Below are positions 1 through 7,692 of a stretch of DNA of 28,825 nt, piece by piece (positions within the stretch are counted from its first letter, which is position 1; each line of letters opens with the position of its first letter). The stretch comes from Bacteroidales bacterium (GTDB lineage: Bacteria; Bacteroidota; Bacteroidia; Bacteroidales; UBA932). The notes under the pieces were generated by a model, which saw only the letters and a program-made list of their open reading frames with translations, had not been told where the DNA came from and did not search any database. The DNA lies in NCBI GenBank assembly GCA_017554135.1, contig JAFZIX010000238.1, positions 1 through 28,825 of the forward strand, in the 5' to 3' direction. The position numbers and the translations under genes were made by a program.

Positions 1-827
1 ACATCGTAAATCTCACCGGGGTCTTCGGCTTCGAAAGCGGCGTCGTCGTCATATCCTCCGTTGAGCGAGGCCCAGAGGGTGTTTACCCATAGTTTGGATC
101 CGCTGTCAATGACTTTTTTGCAGCAGTCGCGGACAGCGTCGTTCAGTTCGTTGAAGCATACCTCGTAGGCAAGCGGCACTTCACCGGCCTCCATATACTG
201 GTCGAAAAGGTTTGCCCCCTTTGGAGTAAGAATGTCGATGATGGGCATGTACATCATATTATGCTCATACTCAGCCATTTTGGCATTCACATCCGAAAGC
301 ATTTTCTTTCCTTTGATAAGGATCTGGTCAGTCACTCCGAGTTCCTCGGTGATGGCCAGGACCTGGTCGTAGAACTGGTATCCCTGATCTATGTTCACCA
401 CGATGCGGTCTTTGCAGACCTCGAGCGCCTCCCGGAGGGTAGGCATCTTGTAAGGAGTCTTCACACCATGCGCAGTGCGGAGATTGAATCCCTTGAGAGA
501 GTCCAGCGTCATGGTGGAGATGGGACCCTTGCCCGTAGTGGTGCGGTTGCAGGTGCCGTCGTGACTGAGCACCAGCACGCTGTCGCTGGTCATCTTGAGG
601 TCCAGTTCCATCACGTCCACGCCCATGCGGATTATGGACTCGATGGCGGGGATGGAGTTCTCGGGATAGTTGCGCCAGTCTCCACGGTGGGCTACCACCA
701 CCACATATCTGGAGTTGGGGTTATGCAATTCTGCAACGACCTTTTCCGCCTTGTTGGCGTATTTGGGGCCGCATGCCGCCGATGCCAGGGCGACGAGGGC
801 CAGGGAAATTAAATAAAACCTTTTCAT
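1..827 (-). CDS. Glycerophosphodiester phosphodiesterase family lipoprotein (3' end beyond window)
   Basis: Likely hydrolyses glycerophosphodiesters to glycerol-3-phosphate and an alcohol, in the cell envelope. The frame starts with ATG at 827 and stays open to the left edge, so the C-terminus is missing. A lipoprotein signal is visible (MKRFYLISLALVALASAAC, lipid-carrying Cys19). GDPD hallmarks follow in order: AHRGD with His47-Arg48, PENS at 55-58, the metal-ligand motif MELDL with Glu74 and Asp76, and SHDG with His89-Asp90. Later comes the WVNTLW strand typical of the family's last barrel repeats. No acidic patch follows Cys19, so surface export is not obvious and a periplasm-facing anchor is possible. 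The start overlaps the stop of the upstream PrsW-like gene as ATGA, suggesting translational coupling. Nothing ties it to the glycan locus except position. The family call is firm; the exact substrate is unknown. Confidence 0.9.
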   Translation of the reverse strand, partial: MKRFYLISLALVALASAACGPKYANKAEKVVAELHNPNSRYVVVVAHRGDWRNYPENSIPAIESIIRMGVDVMELDLKMTSDSVLVLSHDGTCNRTTTGKGPISTMTLDSLKGFNLRTAHGVKTPYKMPTLREALEVCKDRIVVNIDQGYQFYDQVLAITEELGVTDQILIKGKKMLSDVNAKMAEYEHNMMYMPIIDILTPKGANLFDQYMEAGEVPLAYEVCFNELNDAVRDCCKKVIDSGSKLWVNTLWASLNGGYDDDAAFEAEDPGEIYD

Positions 828-1549
828 TGTTCGTCAACGTTGTTTATCGATTGCTGCCGGTTGATCTCCGCCTCGCGGAGGATTCTTTCGCGGGTGGATT
901 TGAAGAGACGGTAGCAGAACCATATCAAGAGAATAGTAATGAGTCCGGAGTATGCTGGTGCAAGTTCGGTAGAGAAGGCCAGCGTGTCGTATATTCCGTG
1001 CAGCAGCACAGGCAGGAGCCAGACCTTGATGCGGTCGAATTCCGTGGTCTTATGCCAGTCGAAGTGGTTGCGGGAATAGTAGTAGCCCATCACGATGGCG
1101 AAGGCGAAGTGCCCGGGCACCGCGAAGATGGCGCGGGTGACGCTGACCTGGAACCATCCGGCACCGGCCGAAAGCACATACATCAGATTCTCCAGGCAGG
1201 CGAAGCCCAGGCCTACGGAGGCAGCATATACCATGCCGTCGTAGCGCTCGTCGAACTCCGGGCTGTGGCGCAGCAACAGCCAGAGCATCAGCAACTTGGC
1301 GGATTCCTCCGGGATGGCCGCACCGAAGAAAGACACTTTGATGGCCTCTTCGATATCGGACGGCTGCATCACGAACAAACCCAATTTCATCAGCGGCCCG
1401 GAAATGAGGGTAGAAACGAACACGGACAGGCATCCGTAAAGGAAACCTTTATAAACCATCCGCTTCGGTTCCGGATTGAAATCCTTGCTGTAAACATAAT
1501 ACAACAGAAGGATTCCCGGAACAATTGCGGCTGCTAGAATTATCCACAT
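824..1549 (-). CDS. PrsW-family intramembrane metalloprotease
   Basis: A 241-residue polytopic membrane protein of the PrsW/CPBP-like group. PrsW of Bacillus cleaves an anti-sigma factor, but that role cannot be assumed here. The expected active-site motifs are present: PEESAK with Glu81-Glu82-x-x-Lys85, ENLMY with Glu120, PGHFAF with His147, and LHGIYD with His184 and Asp188. Several hydrophobic stretches alternate with charged loops, and the tail after about residue 215 is basic and cytosolic in character. It is first in a two-gene unit with the GDPD lipoprotein, with a 4-bp stop/start overlap. A hairpin lies between it and the preceding GH2 gene, so it is probably a separate transcription unit from the glycan locus. 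Family assignment is solid; the substrate is unknown. Confidence 0.9.
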   Translation of the reverse strand: MWIILAAAIVPGILLLYYVYSKDFNPEPKRMVYKGFLYGCLSVFVSTLISGPLMKLGLFVMQPSDIEEAIKVSFFGAAIPEESAKLLMLWLLLRHSPEFDERYDGMVYAASVGLGFACLENLMYVLSAGAGWFQVSVTRAIFAVPGHFAFAIVMGYYYSRNHFDWHKTTEFDRIKVWLLPVLLHGIYDTLAFSTELAPAYSGLITILLIWFCYRLFKSTRERILREAEINRQQSINNVDEQ

Positions 1550-1568
1550 GGTTTAATGGTATCAAAAA

Positions 1569-1599
1569 TGTGACATCCCCCCAACGGAGAGATGTCACA
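1569..1599 (-). terminator. Candidate intrinsic terminator after the GH2 gene
   Basis: Perfect 9-bp inverted repeat, TGTGACATC at 1569-1577 and GATGTCACA at 1591-1599, with a 13-nt loop. Read on the minus strand it is followed directly by TTTTTG. It begins 22 bp past the GH2 stop and lies before the PrsW-like start, so it would end the long glycan-locus transcript. The stem is only moderately GC-rich, so termination may be partial. Confidence 0.55.
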
Positions 1600-1605
1600 A
1601 ATATA
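1598..1605 (-). promoter_or_regulatory. Possible -7 box for the PrsW/GDPD unit
   Basis: Minus-strand TATATTTG matches the Bacteroides -7 consensus TAnnTTTG and lies about 50 bp upstream of the PrsW-like ATG. It abuts the terminator stem, so a transcript from here would start inside the hairpin and not carry it whole. No TTTG element is seen about 20 bp upstream, so the call is weak. Confidence 0.25.
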
Positions 1606-1621
1606 AGAAAAAAGCGCAAGA

Positions 1622-3481
1622 TTACTTTGCTTTCAGGCGGGAGTACCAGTTCTGAAGAACAAAGAACGCTTGTTTTTTCTCACCCTTGTCGGAAACTACG
1701 CCCTTGCGGTTGAAGTCGTCCTGGATTCCAGTGAGGGCCCGTCTGGGCGAACGGAAATCCTTGAGCACCCAGGGGGTGGTGCCGGCCAGGCCGGGCATCC
1801 TTTCTTCCATCATACGGATGTTTCTTTTGTAACATTCGGCCATATATTCCTCCGTGAAACGCTCGCTCACGGGGCCGTGATTCCCGTAAAGGGCTCCGGC
1901 ACCGAATTCCGAAATGAAAACCGGCTTCACCTGATCGAAGGTCCAGCTGGTGAGGTCGCAGTCGTCCAGCGAGCTGCTGTACCATCCCTGATACTGATTG
2001 AAGGAAATCAGGTCCGTGTATGCCAGGAGAGGGTCGTCCACGGTGAAAACGTTGGGGCCCTTGCGGGTTTTTTCCATCGCAGCGCTGACCAGCCTTGTGG
2101 GGTCGAGTTCTCTCGCCCGGGCGATCAGCCTGGAGAGGAACAGGGTCCTCGCTTCCGAAACCGGAGTCTCGTTTGCAACGGACCACACCACGATGTTGCA
2201 GCGGTTGATATCCCTCGTTATCATCTCTTCCAGCTGATTGACGGCGTTCGCATAGGTGGCAGGATTCGTCCAGGATATAGTCCAGTATGCGGGGATCTCA
2301 GACCAGACCATCAGGCCCATTTCCTCCGCAAGGCGGACCATGTCTTCGTTATGGGGATAGTGGGCCAGCCGCACGAAGTTGCAGCCGAGTTCTTTCGCCC
2401 ATTCCAGCAGTTCCCGGCATTCATCCACGGAAGTGATGCGGCCGGAATTGTGGGCAGACTCTTCGTGAATGGAGATTCCGCGGCAGAAAACAGGTTTTCC
2501 GTTCAGCAGAATCTTGTCCCCGTCGGTTTCGATGTAGCGGAAACCTATCCTGTCGGAGACATCGTCTCCCGCAATAGAGATTTGCACATCGTAGAGTTTA
2601 GGTTTTTCTGGCGTCCAAAGTTCGGGGCGGGCCTTTGCTTCAAATCTGGCCACTCCGTTCGCATCAGGAATCACAGTCGCGTTCACGCCCAGTTCGGGAA
2701 TGGCTATAGTGACGGGGTTGCAGCCGCCGTCCAGACGCACCTGCCCGTAAATCCTGCGGACCTCCGGCTGTGGCTTCCGGCCCTTCTTTGCCTTCCCGAG
2801 CACGGTCTTGTCCAGTTGGATGGAATAATCACGGATGAAGGTTGCCGGCACCTCGACTATCTTGACGCTGCGGGTAATGCCGCCGTAGTTCCACCAGTCG
2901 CAATTGTCGGTAGGGATACCGTCCTTCTGGCGGGTGTTGTCCACCAGCACCACAACCGAGTTCCTGCCGTCCCTGAGACGCCCTGTAACCTCGATATTGA
3001 ACGGGGTAAAACCTCCCAGATGTTTTGCCACGCGTTTGCCGTTTATGGCCACGATTGCGCTATAGTTGACTGCGCCGAAATACAGGAAATAGCGCATGCC
3101 ATCCTTCGGTGCAAAATCAAAGGCTTTCCTGTACCATATGTTACCTTCATAGTAGTAGAGTTTTTCATACTGTGTGTTCCAGTCCCCCGGCACGCGGAGT
3201 TCCGCCGCACGGTCGAAACTGTATTCTATGAGTTTGGTGCGGTCGTCGTCAAAACTCCTGTCGGCGAAGAACGAGCCCGCATCGGAATGGGGCACCTGAT
3301 GGTAATTGTGATATCCCAGTTTATAGGGATCCACCAGAAACTTCCACTGTCCGTTCAGTGAGGTACAGTTCCTGCCGTCAATGTTAATAATCTGCGGATA
3401 CGGGGCATCCTCCCCGGCAAATACGGGCAGTGAAAATGCCAGCATGGCGGCAATCAGGCCAAATGTCGCTATTTTATTCAT
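1622..3481 (-). CDS. GH2 family enzyme, probable beta-glucuronidase
   Basis: A 619-residue GH2 enzyme, the compact length typical of beta-glucuronidases, not the roughly 1000-residue LacZ type. A cleavable signal peptide without lipobox (MNKIATFGLIAAMLAFSLPVFAG) predicts a periplasmic enzyme. Order: jelly-roll sugar-binding domain (about 30-210), immunoglobulin-like domain (about 215-310), TIM barrel (about 315-610). The acid/base is Glu438 in WSVANET and the nucleophile Glu525 in FISEFGAGA. Asn591-Arg592-Lys593 (FNRKGV) matches the N-x-K motif that binds the substrate carboxylate in beta-glucuronidases, so a uronide is favoured over a galactoside. The start overlaps the stop of the upstream GH50-like gene by 8 bp. 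It is the last gene before the hairpin. Galacturonide specificity remains possible. Confidence 0.85.
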   Translation of the reverse strand: MNKIATFGLIAAMLAFSLPVFAGEDAPYPQIINIDGRNCTSLNGQWKFLVDPYKLGYHNYHQVPHSDAGSFFADRSFDDDRTKLIEYSFDRAAELRVPGDWNTQYEKLYYYEGNIWYRKAFDFAPKDGMRYFLYFGAVNYSAIVAINGKRVAKHLGGFTPFNIEVTGRLRDGRNSVVVLVDNTRQKDGIPTDNCDWWNYGGITRSVKIVEVPATFIRDYSIQLDKTVLGKAKKGRKPQPEVRRIYGQVRLDGGCNPVTIAIPELGVNATVIPDANGVARFEAKARPELWTPEKPKLYDVQISIAGDDVSDRIGFRYIETDGDKILLNGKPVFCRGISIHEESAHNSGRITSVDECRELLEWAKELGCNFVRLAHYPHNEDMVRLAEEMGLMVWSEIPAYWTISWTNPATYANAVNQLEEMITRDINRCNIVVWSVANETPVSEARTLFLSRLIARARELDPTRLVSAAMEKTRKGPNVFTVDDPLLAYTDLISFNQYQGWYSSSLDDCDLTSWTFDQVKPVFISEFGAGALYGNHGPVSERFTEEYMAECYKRNIRMMEERMPGLAGTTPWVLKDFRSPRRALTGIQDDFNRKGVVSDKGEKKQAFFVLQNWYSRLKAK

Positions 3482-4892
3482 CGAAGTATTTTATCAGTCT
3501 GCATGTTCGGTCGTTCAACTGCTTCATCGCATCCAGCAGCGGCGGATAGGGCTCGAAATTCCACTTTACCATTCCCTTGTTCGAGTCGCGGTTGGACGGA
3601 TCCGAATGTTTATCCTCCGGATCATTATCCATATACTTGAACCAGTGCCATCCCACGCAGCATTTGCTTTCCAGCAACTGGAGGCAGAAGTTCTGGTAGA
3701 ACCATCCTCTTTCTGCCTGGGTATGCACGTTCCAGCCGGCTCCCGTGACGTTGGGCAGGTCGGAATCTTCTCCCTTGGTGTAGAATTCCGTCACCATGAA
3801 CGGCTTCCCGGACCACTTGCCGAAGTTGGTAATCTCCTCCATGTCGGGAGTCCAGCGCTGGTAGTGGTTGACGGAAATGACGTCCATGTAGCGGCCGGCC
3901 ACCTCGAACATCGCCTTGTTGTGGAGTTCCTCGCGCCACTGGTTGAAGCGGCAGCCGAGATAGAGATGGTTGGTGTCGTACTTGCGCAGTGCGGCGGTCA
4001 CCTTGGAAAGATAGGTTTCCAGGTAGAATGCAGAGAAGGCCTCCCTGTCTTCCTGGGTAATATCTTCCACGCGGGCCTTCTTTCCCTTCCTCTCCTCGAA
4101 CCACTTGCGGACCGCAAGATATGCGGGTTCGTCGTGGGCGAGCAGGGTAAGATGCCGGTCGAGGGCATCGTTCACCCAGGGAATCTCGTTGTCGGTGAAG
4201 TACCCCACCAGCCAGGGATCATCCTTGTAGGTCTCAACCTTCTTCAGTTCGCTCTCGACGAACTTGTCGAATTCCGGGTCGAATACCATCGCCAGGTCGA
4301 AGCGATAGTTCTGCCATCCGTGCTGGAGGTACTTGCCGCCGAAACGGCGGATATGAACCCCTTTGTAGCGGCCCATGGGGCTCACGATGACGGTGTAGGG
4401 CATGGGCTTTTCGCTCCTGCGCACCTCTTCGACGGAAGACCAGGCGCCAAGGCCGTTGAAGCCCAGGCTGCGAAGGTGGTCCATCTCTTCCGCGGCCCAC
4501 TTGTCGCGGGTGCCGTACTTATCTTCCAGGGCCTTCTTCTGCCTGTCGGAATGGCCGATGGAGAATACGGCTACGCCTTTGAAGAAATAAGGATGCCCGG
4601 CAGGATCTATCAGCCACCAGCGGTCGCCGATTTTCTGCGTGCGAAAGAATCCCGTCGCCTCGTAGGTGGCGTTGGTCCATCCGCCATACTCGTCGGTTGC
4701 GGGGTCGGTCTTGCGGAGCCTGAACTTGGGAAGACGGTCGAGTGTCCGGGTAGGATAACTCTTCCATTCCTTGACCGTGGCGTTCTTGCGGGTCTCCACC
4801 TGCCGGTATTCCTGGGCCCCGGCGTGCGTTGCCGCCAGGGTCAGGACTGCCAAGCAGACGACTGCTATCTTATTCAACGAATTCGATATCAT
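3474..4892 (-). CDS. GH50/agarase-like glycoside hydrolase, soluble copy
   Basis: A 472-residue clan GH-A barrel enzyme resembling GH50 beta-agarases; the family name is from memory of motifs, not a search. Visible marks are GFFRTQ and RWWLIDPAGHPYFFKGVA in the N-terminal part, a probable acid/base Glu236 in TDNEIPW, and a probable nucleophile Glu369 in MVTEFYTKG. GWHWFKYMDNDP follows toward the C-terminus. I place the start at ATG 4892, which gives a clean signal peptide (MISNSLNKIAVVCLAV, cleavage near AGA-Q). An in-frame ATG at 4937 adds a tail that looks like antisense of the preceding gene. The chosen start still overlaps that gene's stop by 23 bp. There is no lipobox, unlike the paralogue at 7693-9180, so it probably works in the periplasm. 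It is clearly paralogous to that gene over the whole barrel. Confidence 0.75.
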   Translation of the reverse strand: MISNSLNKIAVVCLAVLTLAATHAGAQEYRQVETRKNATVKEWKSYPTRTLDRLPKFRLRKTDPATDEYGGWTNATYEATGFFRTQKIGDRWWLIDPAGHPYFFKGVAVFSIGHSDRQKKALEDKYGTRDKWAAEEMDHLRSLGFNGLGAWSSVEEVRRSEKPMPYTVIVSPMGRYKGVHIRRFGGKYLQHGWQNYRFDLAMVFDPEFDKFVESELKKVETYKDDPWLVGYFTDNEIPWVNDALDRHLTLLAHDEPAYLAVRKWFEERKGKKARVEDITQEDREAFSAFYLETYLSKVTAALRKYDTNHLYLGCRFNQWREELHNKAMFEVAGRYMDVISVNHYQRWTPDMEEITNFGKWSGKPFMVTEFYTKGEDSDLPNVTGAGWNVHTQAERGWFYQNFCLQLLESKCCVGWHWFKYMDNDPEDKHSDPSNRDSNKGMVKWNFEPYPPLLDAMKQLNDRTCRLIKYFDE

Positions 4893-6324
4893 CGAAGTAA
4901 ACATCTTTGCCTGCTTTACCATTGTTGTTAAAGTCAACGAATACGCGGAACTGTACCTGGTTTGTCTGGCTGAGGTTGTTTACGTCGGCGCTATATTTCG
5001 CTGAAGTGAAGTCATAGACGAAGACGTTCCAATCATTGGTCTTGATTGCAGCATTCCAGGCATCCAGAGTCGGAGAACTGGTGTTGAATTCAATTCCATT
5101 GATGATGGAAGGAGTGCTCTTGGTACTCTTGTTATCTTCCTGCAGGAGAGGGGTAAATCCGGTTTCGCCAATATAGATCTTTACCCTGATCTTGGTGTAG
5201 GCGGATCTGTTGGGCACTTCCGTCGTGGCATCAGGGAAGGTGTTGATCTTGAACTTGAAGTAACCGGAAGAAGTATTGGTCATCATCGAGCCCTTGTCCA
5301 CAAGCACCTTGTCGCTCGGGTTGGTGCTGGTCTTGTACGGGTTCTCAACCACCTGCAGGATGCTTACGCCTCCCACATTGTTGCCGATGTAGTAAGAACT
5401 CTCGCCCAGTGCCGTGCTCTCGAAATCATCAAACAGCAACTTCTTCTCCGTCTTCTCTGTCACGGTCAGCGTCCAACTCTTTTCTGCCTTCTCTCCCTCG
5501 CTGTTGGTGACGGTGGCCGAAATGGCAAACGTCCCCTGTGCGGAACAGGTATATTTGAAGGAGGACTCCGTTCCCTTTTCGGTGCCGTCCACCTTCCAGG
5601 AATAAGTTGCGCCGGTGGCGCCGTGCAGGATGGTGGTAGAGAAGGAGACCTCATCTCCCTCCATGGCCGAGATCTCGGCTTCGGCGGGGCTGAACGTGAC
5701 CTCCAGAGGCATATCCTTGACGTTGACGGTCCAGGACCTGGAAGCGCTCATGCCGTCGATATTGACGCCCTTGTATTCAAGGGTATGCGCGCCGATTTCC
5801 TCTTCCTTGAAGGTATAGAAAACTGTGGTTTCCGTGCTGATGACATTGTTGTCGAGTTTCCACTCGTGAACCGTGCCCTTGTCGCCTCCGGTGACGGTCA
5901 CCGCGACTTCGATGGGGGTTCCTACCACCGCATCGACCGTGTAACTGTCTTCGGAGAACGTGACGACGAGAGGAATTCCGTTCACGGTGACGGTGTAGTC
6001 TTTGGTCACCTTCCCGAGGTCGTTCGCGGCCTCGAAATGGACTTTGGACACACCGATCTTGGTGAACCTCCAGGTTACGGAAGGAGTGCCGGCGACCTTT
6101 TCGTCGTCAACGGTCCAGACTGTCTTGACGTTAGTCCCTTCGACGATATCGGCCTTGAACACAACCGCGCTGTCCACATCTACGGAGAACGCTTCTTCAT
6201 TTATGGAAAACTCTATTTTGGGGGCCGCAGGGGTGGTCTGTGTTCCTTCGTCGTCCAGCCCCTTTTCGGTGCAGGATGCAAAGGCCGCCAGCAGGCTCGC
6301 CATGAGTATTACTTTATATTTCAT
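4870..6324 (-). CDS. PKD-repeat surface lipoprotein, probable glycan-binding protein (copy b)
   Basis: A 484-residue lipoprotein (MKYKVILMASLLAAFASC, Cys18) followed by an acidic stretch (TEKGLDDEG) that fits surface export. Three PKD/Ig-like repeats of about 85 residues follow (about 35-116, 117-204, 205-290), each ending in a strand such as DYTVTVNG, SWTVNV or SWTLTV. The C-terminal 190 residues form a beta-rich module starting LFDDFES, with SDKVLVD and SGYFKFK, and ending YFDDIEF. That module recurs in two other lipoproteins here. No catalytic motif is seen, so a role as a glycan-binding spacer on the cell surface is inferred, as for SGBP proteins of other PULs. It starts 2 bp after the stop of its paralogue and overlaps the next gene. 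Confidence 0.75.
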   Translation of the reverse strand: MKYKVILMASLLAAFASCTEKGLDDEGTQTTPAAPKIEFSINEEAFSVDVDSAVVFKADIVEGTNVKTVWTVDDEKVAGTPSVTWRFTKIGVSKVHFEAANDLGKVTKDYTVTVNGIPLVVTFSEDSYTVDAVVGTPIEVAVTVTGGDKGTVHEWKLDNNVISTETTVFYTFKEEEIGAHTLEYKGVNIDGMSASRSWTVNVKDMPLEVTFSPAEAEISAMEGDEVSFSTTILHGATGATYSWKVDGTEKGTESSFKYTCSAQGTFAISATVTNSEGEKAEKSWTLTVTEKTEKKLLFDDFESTALGESSYYIGNNVGGVSILQVVENPYKTSTNPSDKVLVDKGSMMTNTSSGYFKFKINTFPDATTEVPNRSAYTKIRVKIYIGETGFTPLLQEDNKSTKSTPSIINGIEFNTSSPTLDAWNAAIKTNDWNVFVYDFTSAKYSADVNNLSQTNQVQFRVFVDFNNNGKAGKDVYFDDIEFVE

Positions 6325-6326
6325 AA

Positions 6327-7685
6327 CTACTTGAAGAATTCAATATTATCAATGTAAACCGTACGGTTGTTGGTGGCCTCGTCGCTACCGGAGATATTGC
6401 TTCCAGCCTCAGTATAGAGCATACGGAAGACAATGTTCTTGGTATTGTCGAAGGTCTTGCCTTCGGGCAGCCTGTATTCGAGCACTTCCCAACTGTTGTT
6501 GAACTTGGGAGGAGTTACGGAAGGATACTTGGTGCCGCCATGGTCGATTCTCGGATAGTACTTGTTGTTGCCGATATGCACCATGAAGCGTATGCCGGAG
6601 TATTCCGAGACATCAAACTCCTTGGCAGAGAGCATAACAGGGCACTTCATAGTGAAGTATCCGGAGGTGCCTCCGCTGCCGTAGACCTTGTCGCGCAGGC
6701 AGTAGTCGCTGGTGTTGATGCCGGTCTTGTCGGGATTCTCCACGATTTCGATACCGGGCTGGTTTTCTCCTGTATTGAACCAGGAACCGATGGCGCCCGT
6801 CTCGAAGTCGTCGAACAGCCGGCCGGTGGAGGTTACGGTTATCTTCCAGTTACGTGAAAACTTCTCGCCTTTGGCGTTTTCGGCCTCATAGCGGAGCTGG
6901 AACTCGCCTCCGGAAACGAAGTAGTTCGAGAACTCGGCGGTTTCACTCACCAGCACATCATCCAGATACCACTTCTGCTGCAGTCCGGTGGTGCCGAAGA
7001 GAGGATTGGCGGTGATAGTCAGGGTCCTTCCGGCCAGAATTGCTATGATTTCGTCGGTGATGGAGAAGGATACCTCCAGCGGACGCTCCTGCGCCACTAC
7101 CTGGAAGTCCTTTTCGTACACGCCCAGGGTATTTGAACCACGGTAGTGGACCGCATAAGTGCGGGCCTCCTTCATCTGGTATGTGCCGAAGAAAGCCTCA
7201 TCTCCGAGCACCACGTTGTCTACGCTCCACTCATGAACCACATCGCTGCCATGTTCTACGATTGCAGCCACCATAATATATTCGAGCTGCAGCCTCGTGA
7301 CGGTAGTGGAATCCCCCACGGAGAGGCGGATGGAAAGAACGTCGCTGACGTTTACGGTGTAGGTGTGCGACACTGTTCCGGCACCGTTATGCGCCTCGAA
7401 ACGGACAGTGTATGTGCCGGGCTGATCGAACACGTAATCGAAAGTCTGCGAACCGGAAACAAGAACGTCGTTGATATACCAGCCGACGGATACCTTGTCT
7501 CCCGAGACCACGCTGGCACTGAAAGAAACCGGTTCTCCTACCTGTGCGGCAATAACGTCGGATGCCATTGTAAAGTTGACTTCCGGCGCCTTGTATTGCA
7601 CGGGCTGGGCCTCTTCGTTGTTGCAGGACCACATGGCGGCAGCAATTGCAAGGGCTAATATCGAATATTGGATAATATGTTTCAT
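6327..7685 (-). CDS. PKD-repeat surface lipoprotein, probable glycan-binding protein (copy a)
   Basis: A 452-residue lipoprotein. I chose ATG 7685 because it gives a standard signal (MKHIIQYSILALAIAAAMWSC, Cys21), is preceded by GAGGG, and leaves a 7-bp gap to the upstream stop; an in-frame ATG at 7733 would add 16 residues before this signal. After the lipid Cys comes NNEEAQ, an acidic surface-export-like patch. Three PKD-like repeats follow (about 34-114, 115-199, 202-286). Residues 289-452 are the shared C-terminal module (LFDDFE, NPDKTGINTSD, SGYFTMK, YIDNIEF). It has the same architecture as the next gene with modest identity, so the pair looks like an old tandem duplication. Inferred role: holding the glycan at the surface for the GH50-like lipoprotein encoded just upstream. 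Confidence 0.75.
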   Translation of the reverse strand: MKHIIQYSILALAIAAAMWSCNNEEAQPVQYKAPEVNFTMASDVIAAQVGEPVSFSASVVSGDKVSVGWYINDVLVSGSQTFDYVFDQPGTYTVRFEAHNGAGTVSHTYTVNVSDVLSIRLSVGDSTTVTRLQLEYIMVAAIVEHGSDVVHEWSVDNVVLGDEAFFGTYQMKEARTYAVHYRGSNTLGVYEKDFQVVAQERPLEVSFSITDEIIAILAGRTLTITANPLFGTTGLQQKWYLDDVLVSETAEFSNYFVSGGEFQLRYEAENAKGEKFSRNWKITVTSTGRLFDDFETGAIGSWFNTGENQPGIEIVENPDKTGINTSDYCLRDKVYGSGGTSGYFTMKCPVMLSAKEFDVSEYSGIRFMVHIGNNKYYPRIDHGGTKYPSVTPPKFNNSWEVLEYRLPEGKTFDNTKNIVFRMLYTEAGSNISGSDEATNNRTVYIDNIEFFK

Positions 7686-7692
7686 ACCCTCA

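Noticed and set aside
204..222. Possible frameshift at the CCCCC run in the GDPD gene
   Set aside because: Careful codon reading shows the minus-strand frame stays open and protein-like on both sides (ILTPKGANLFDQ).
1670..3361. Plus-strand open frames opposite the GH2 gene (1670-3361) and opposite other PUL genes (for example 3381-4931, 7471-9147, 9593-11242)
   Set aside because: All mirror well-supported minus-strand genes, cross gene boundaries, lack signal peptides or motifs, and have antisense-like composition.
4893..4937. Upstream in-frame ATG (4937) for the soluble GH50-like gene
   Set aside because: The added residues lie fully within the preceding gene and lengthen the n-region beyond a normal signal peptide.
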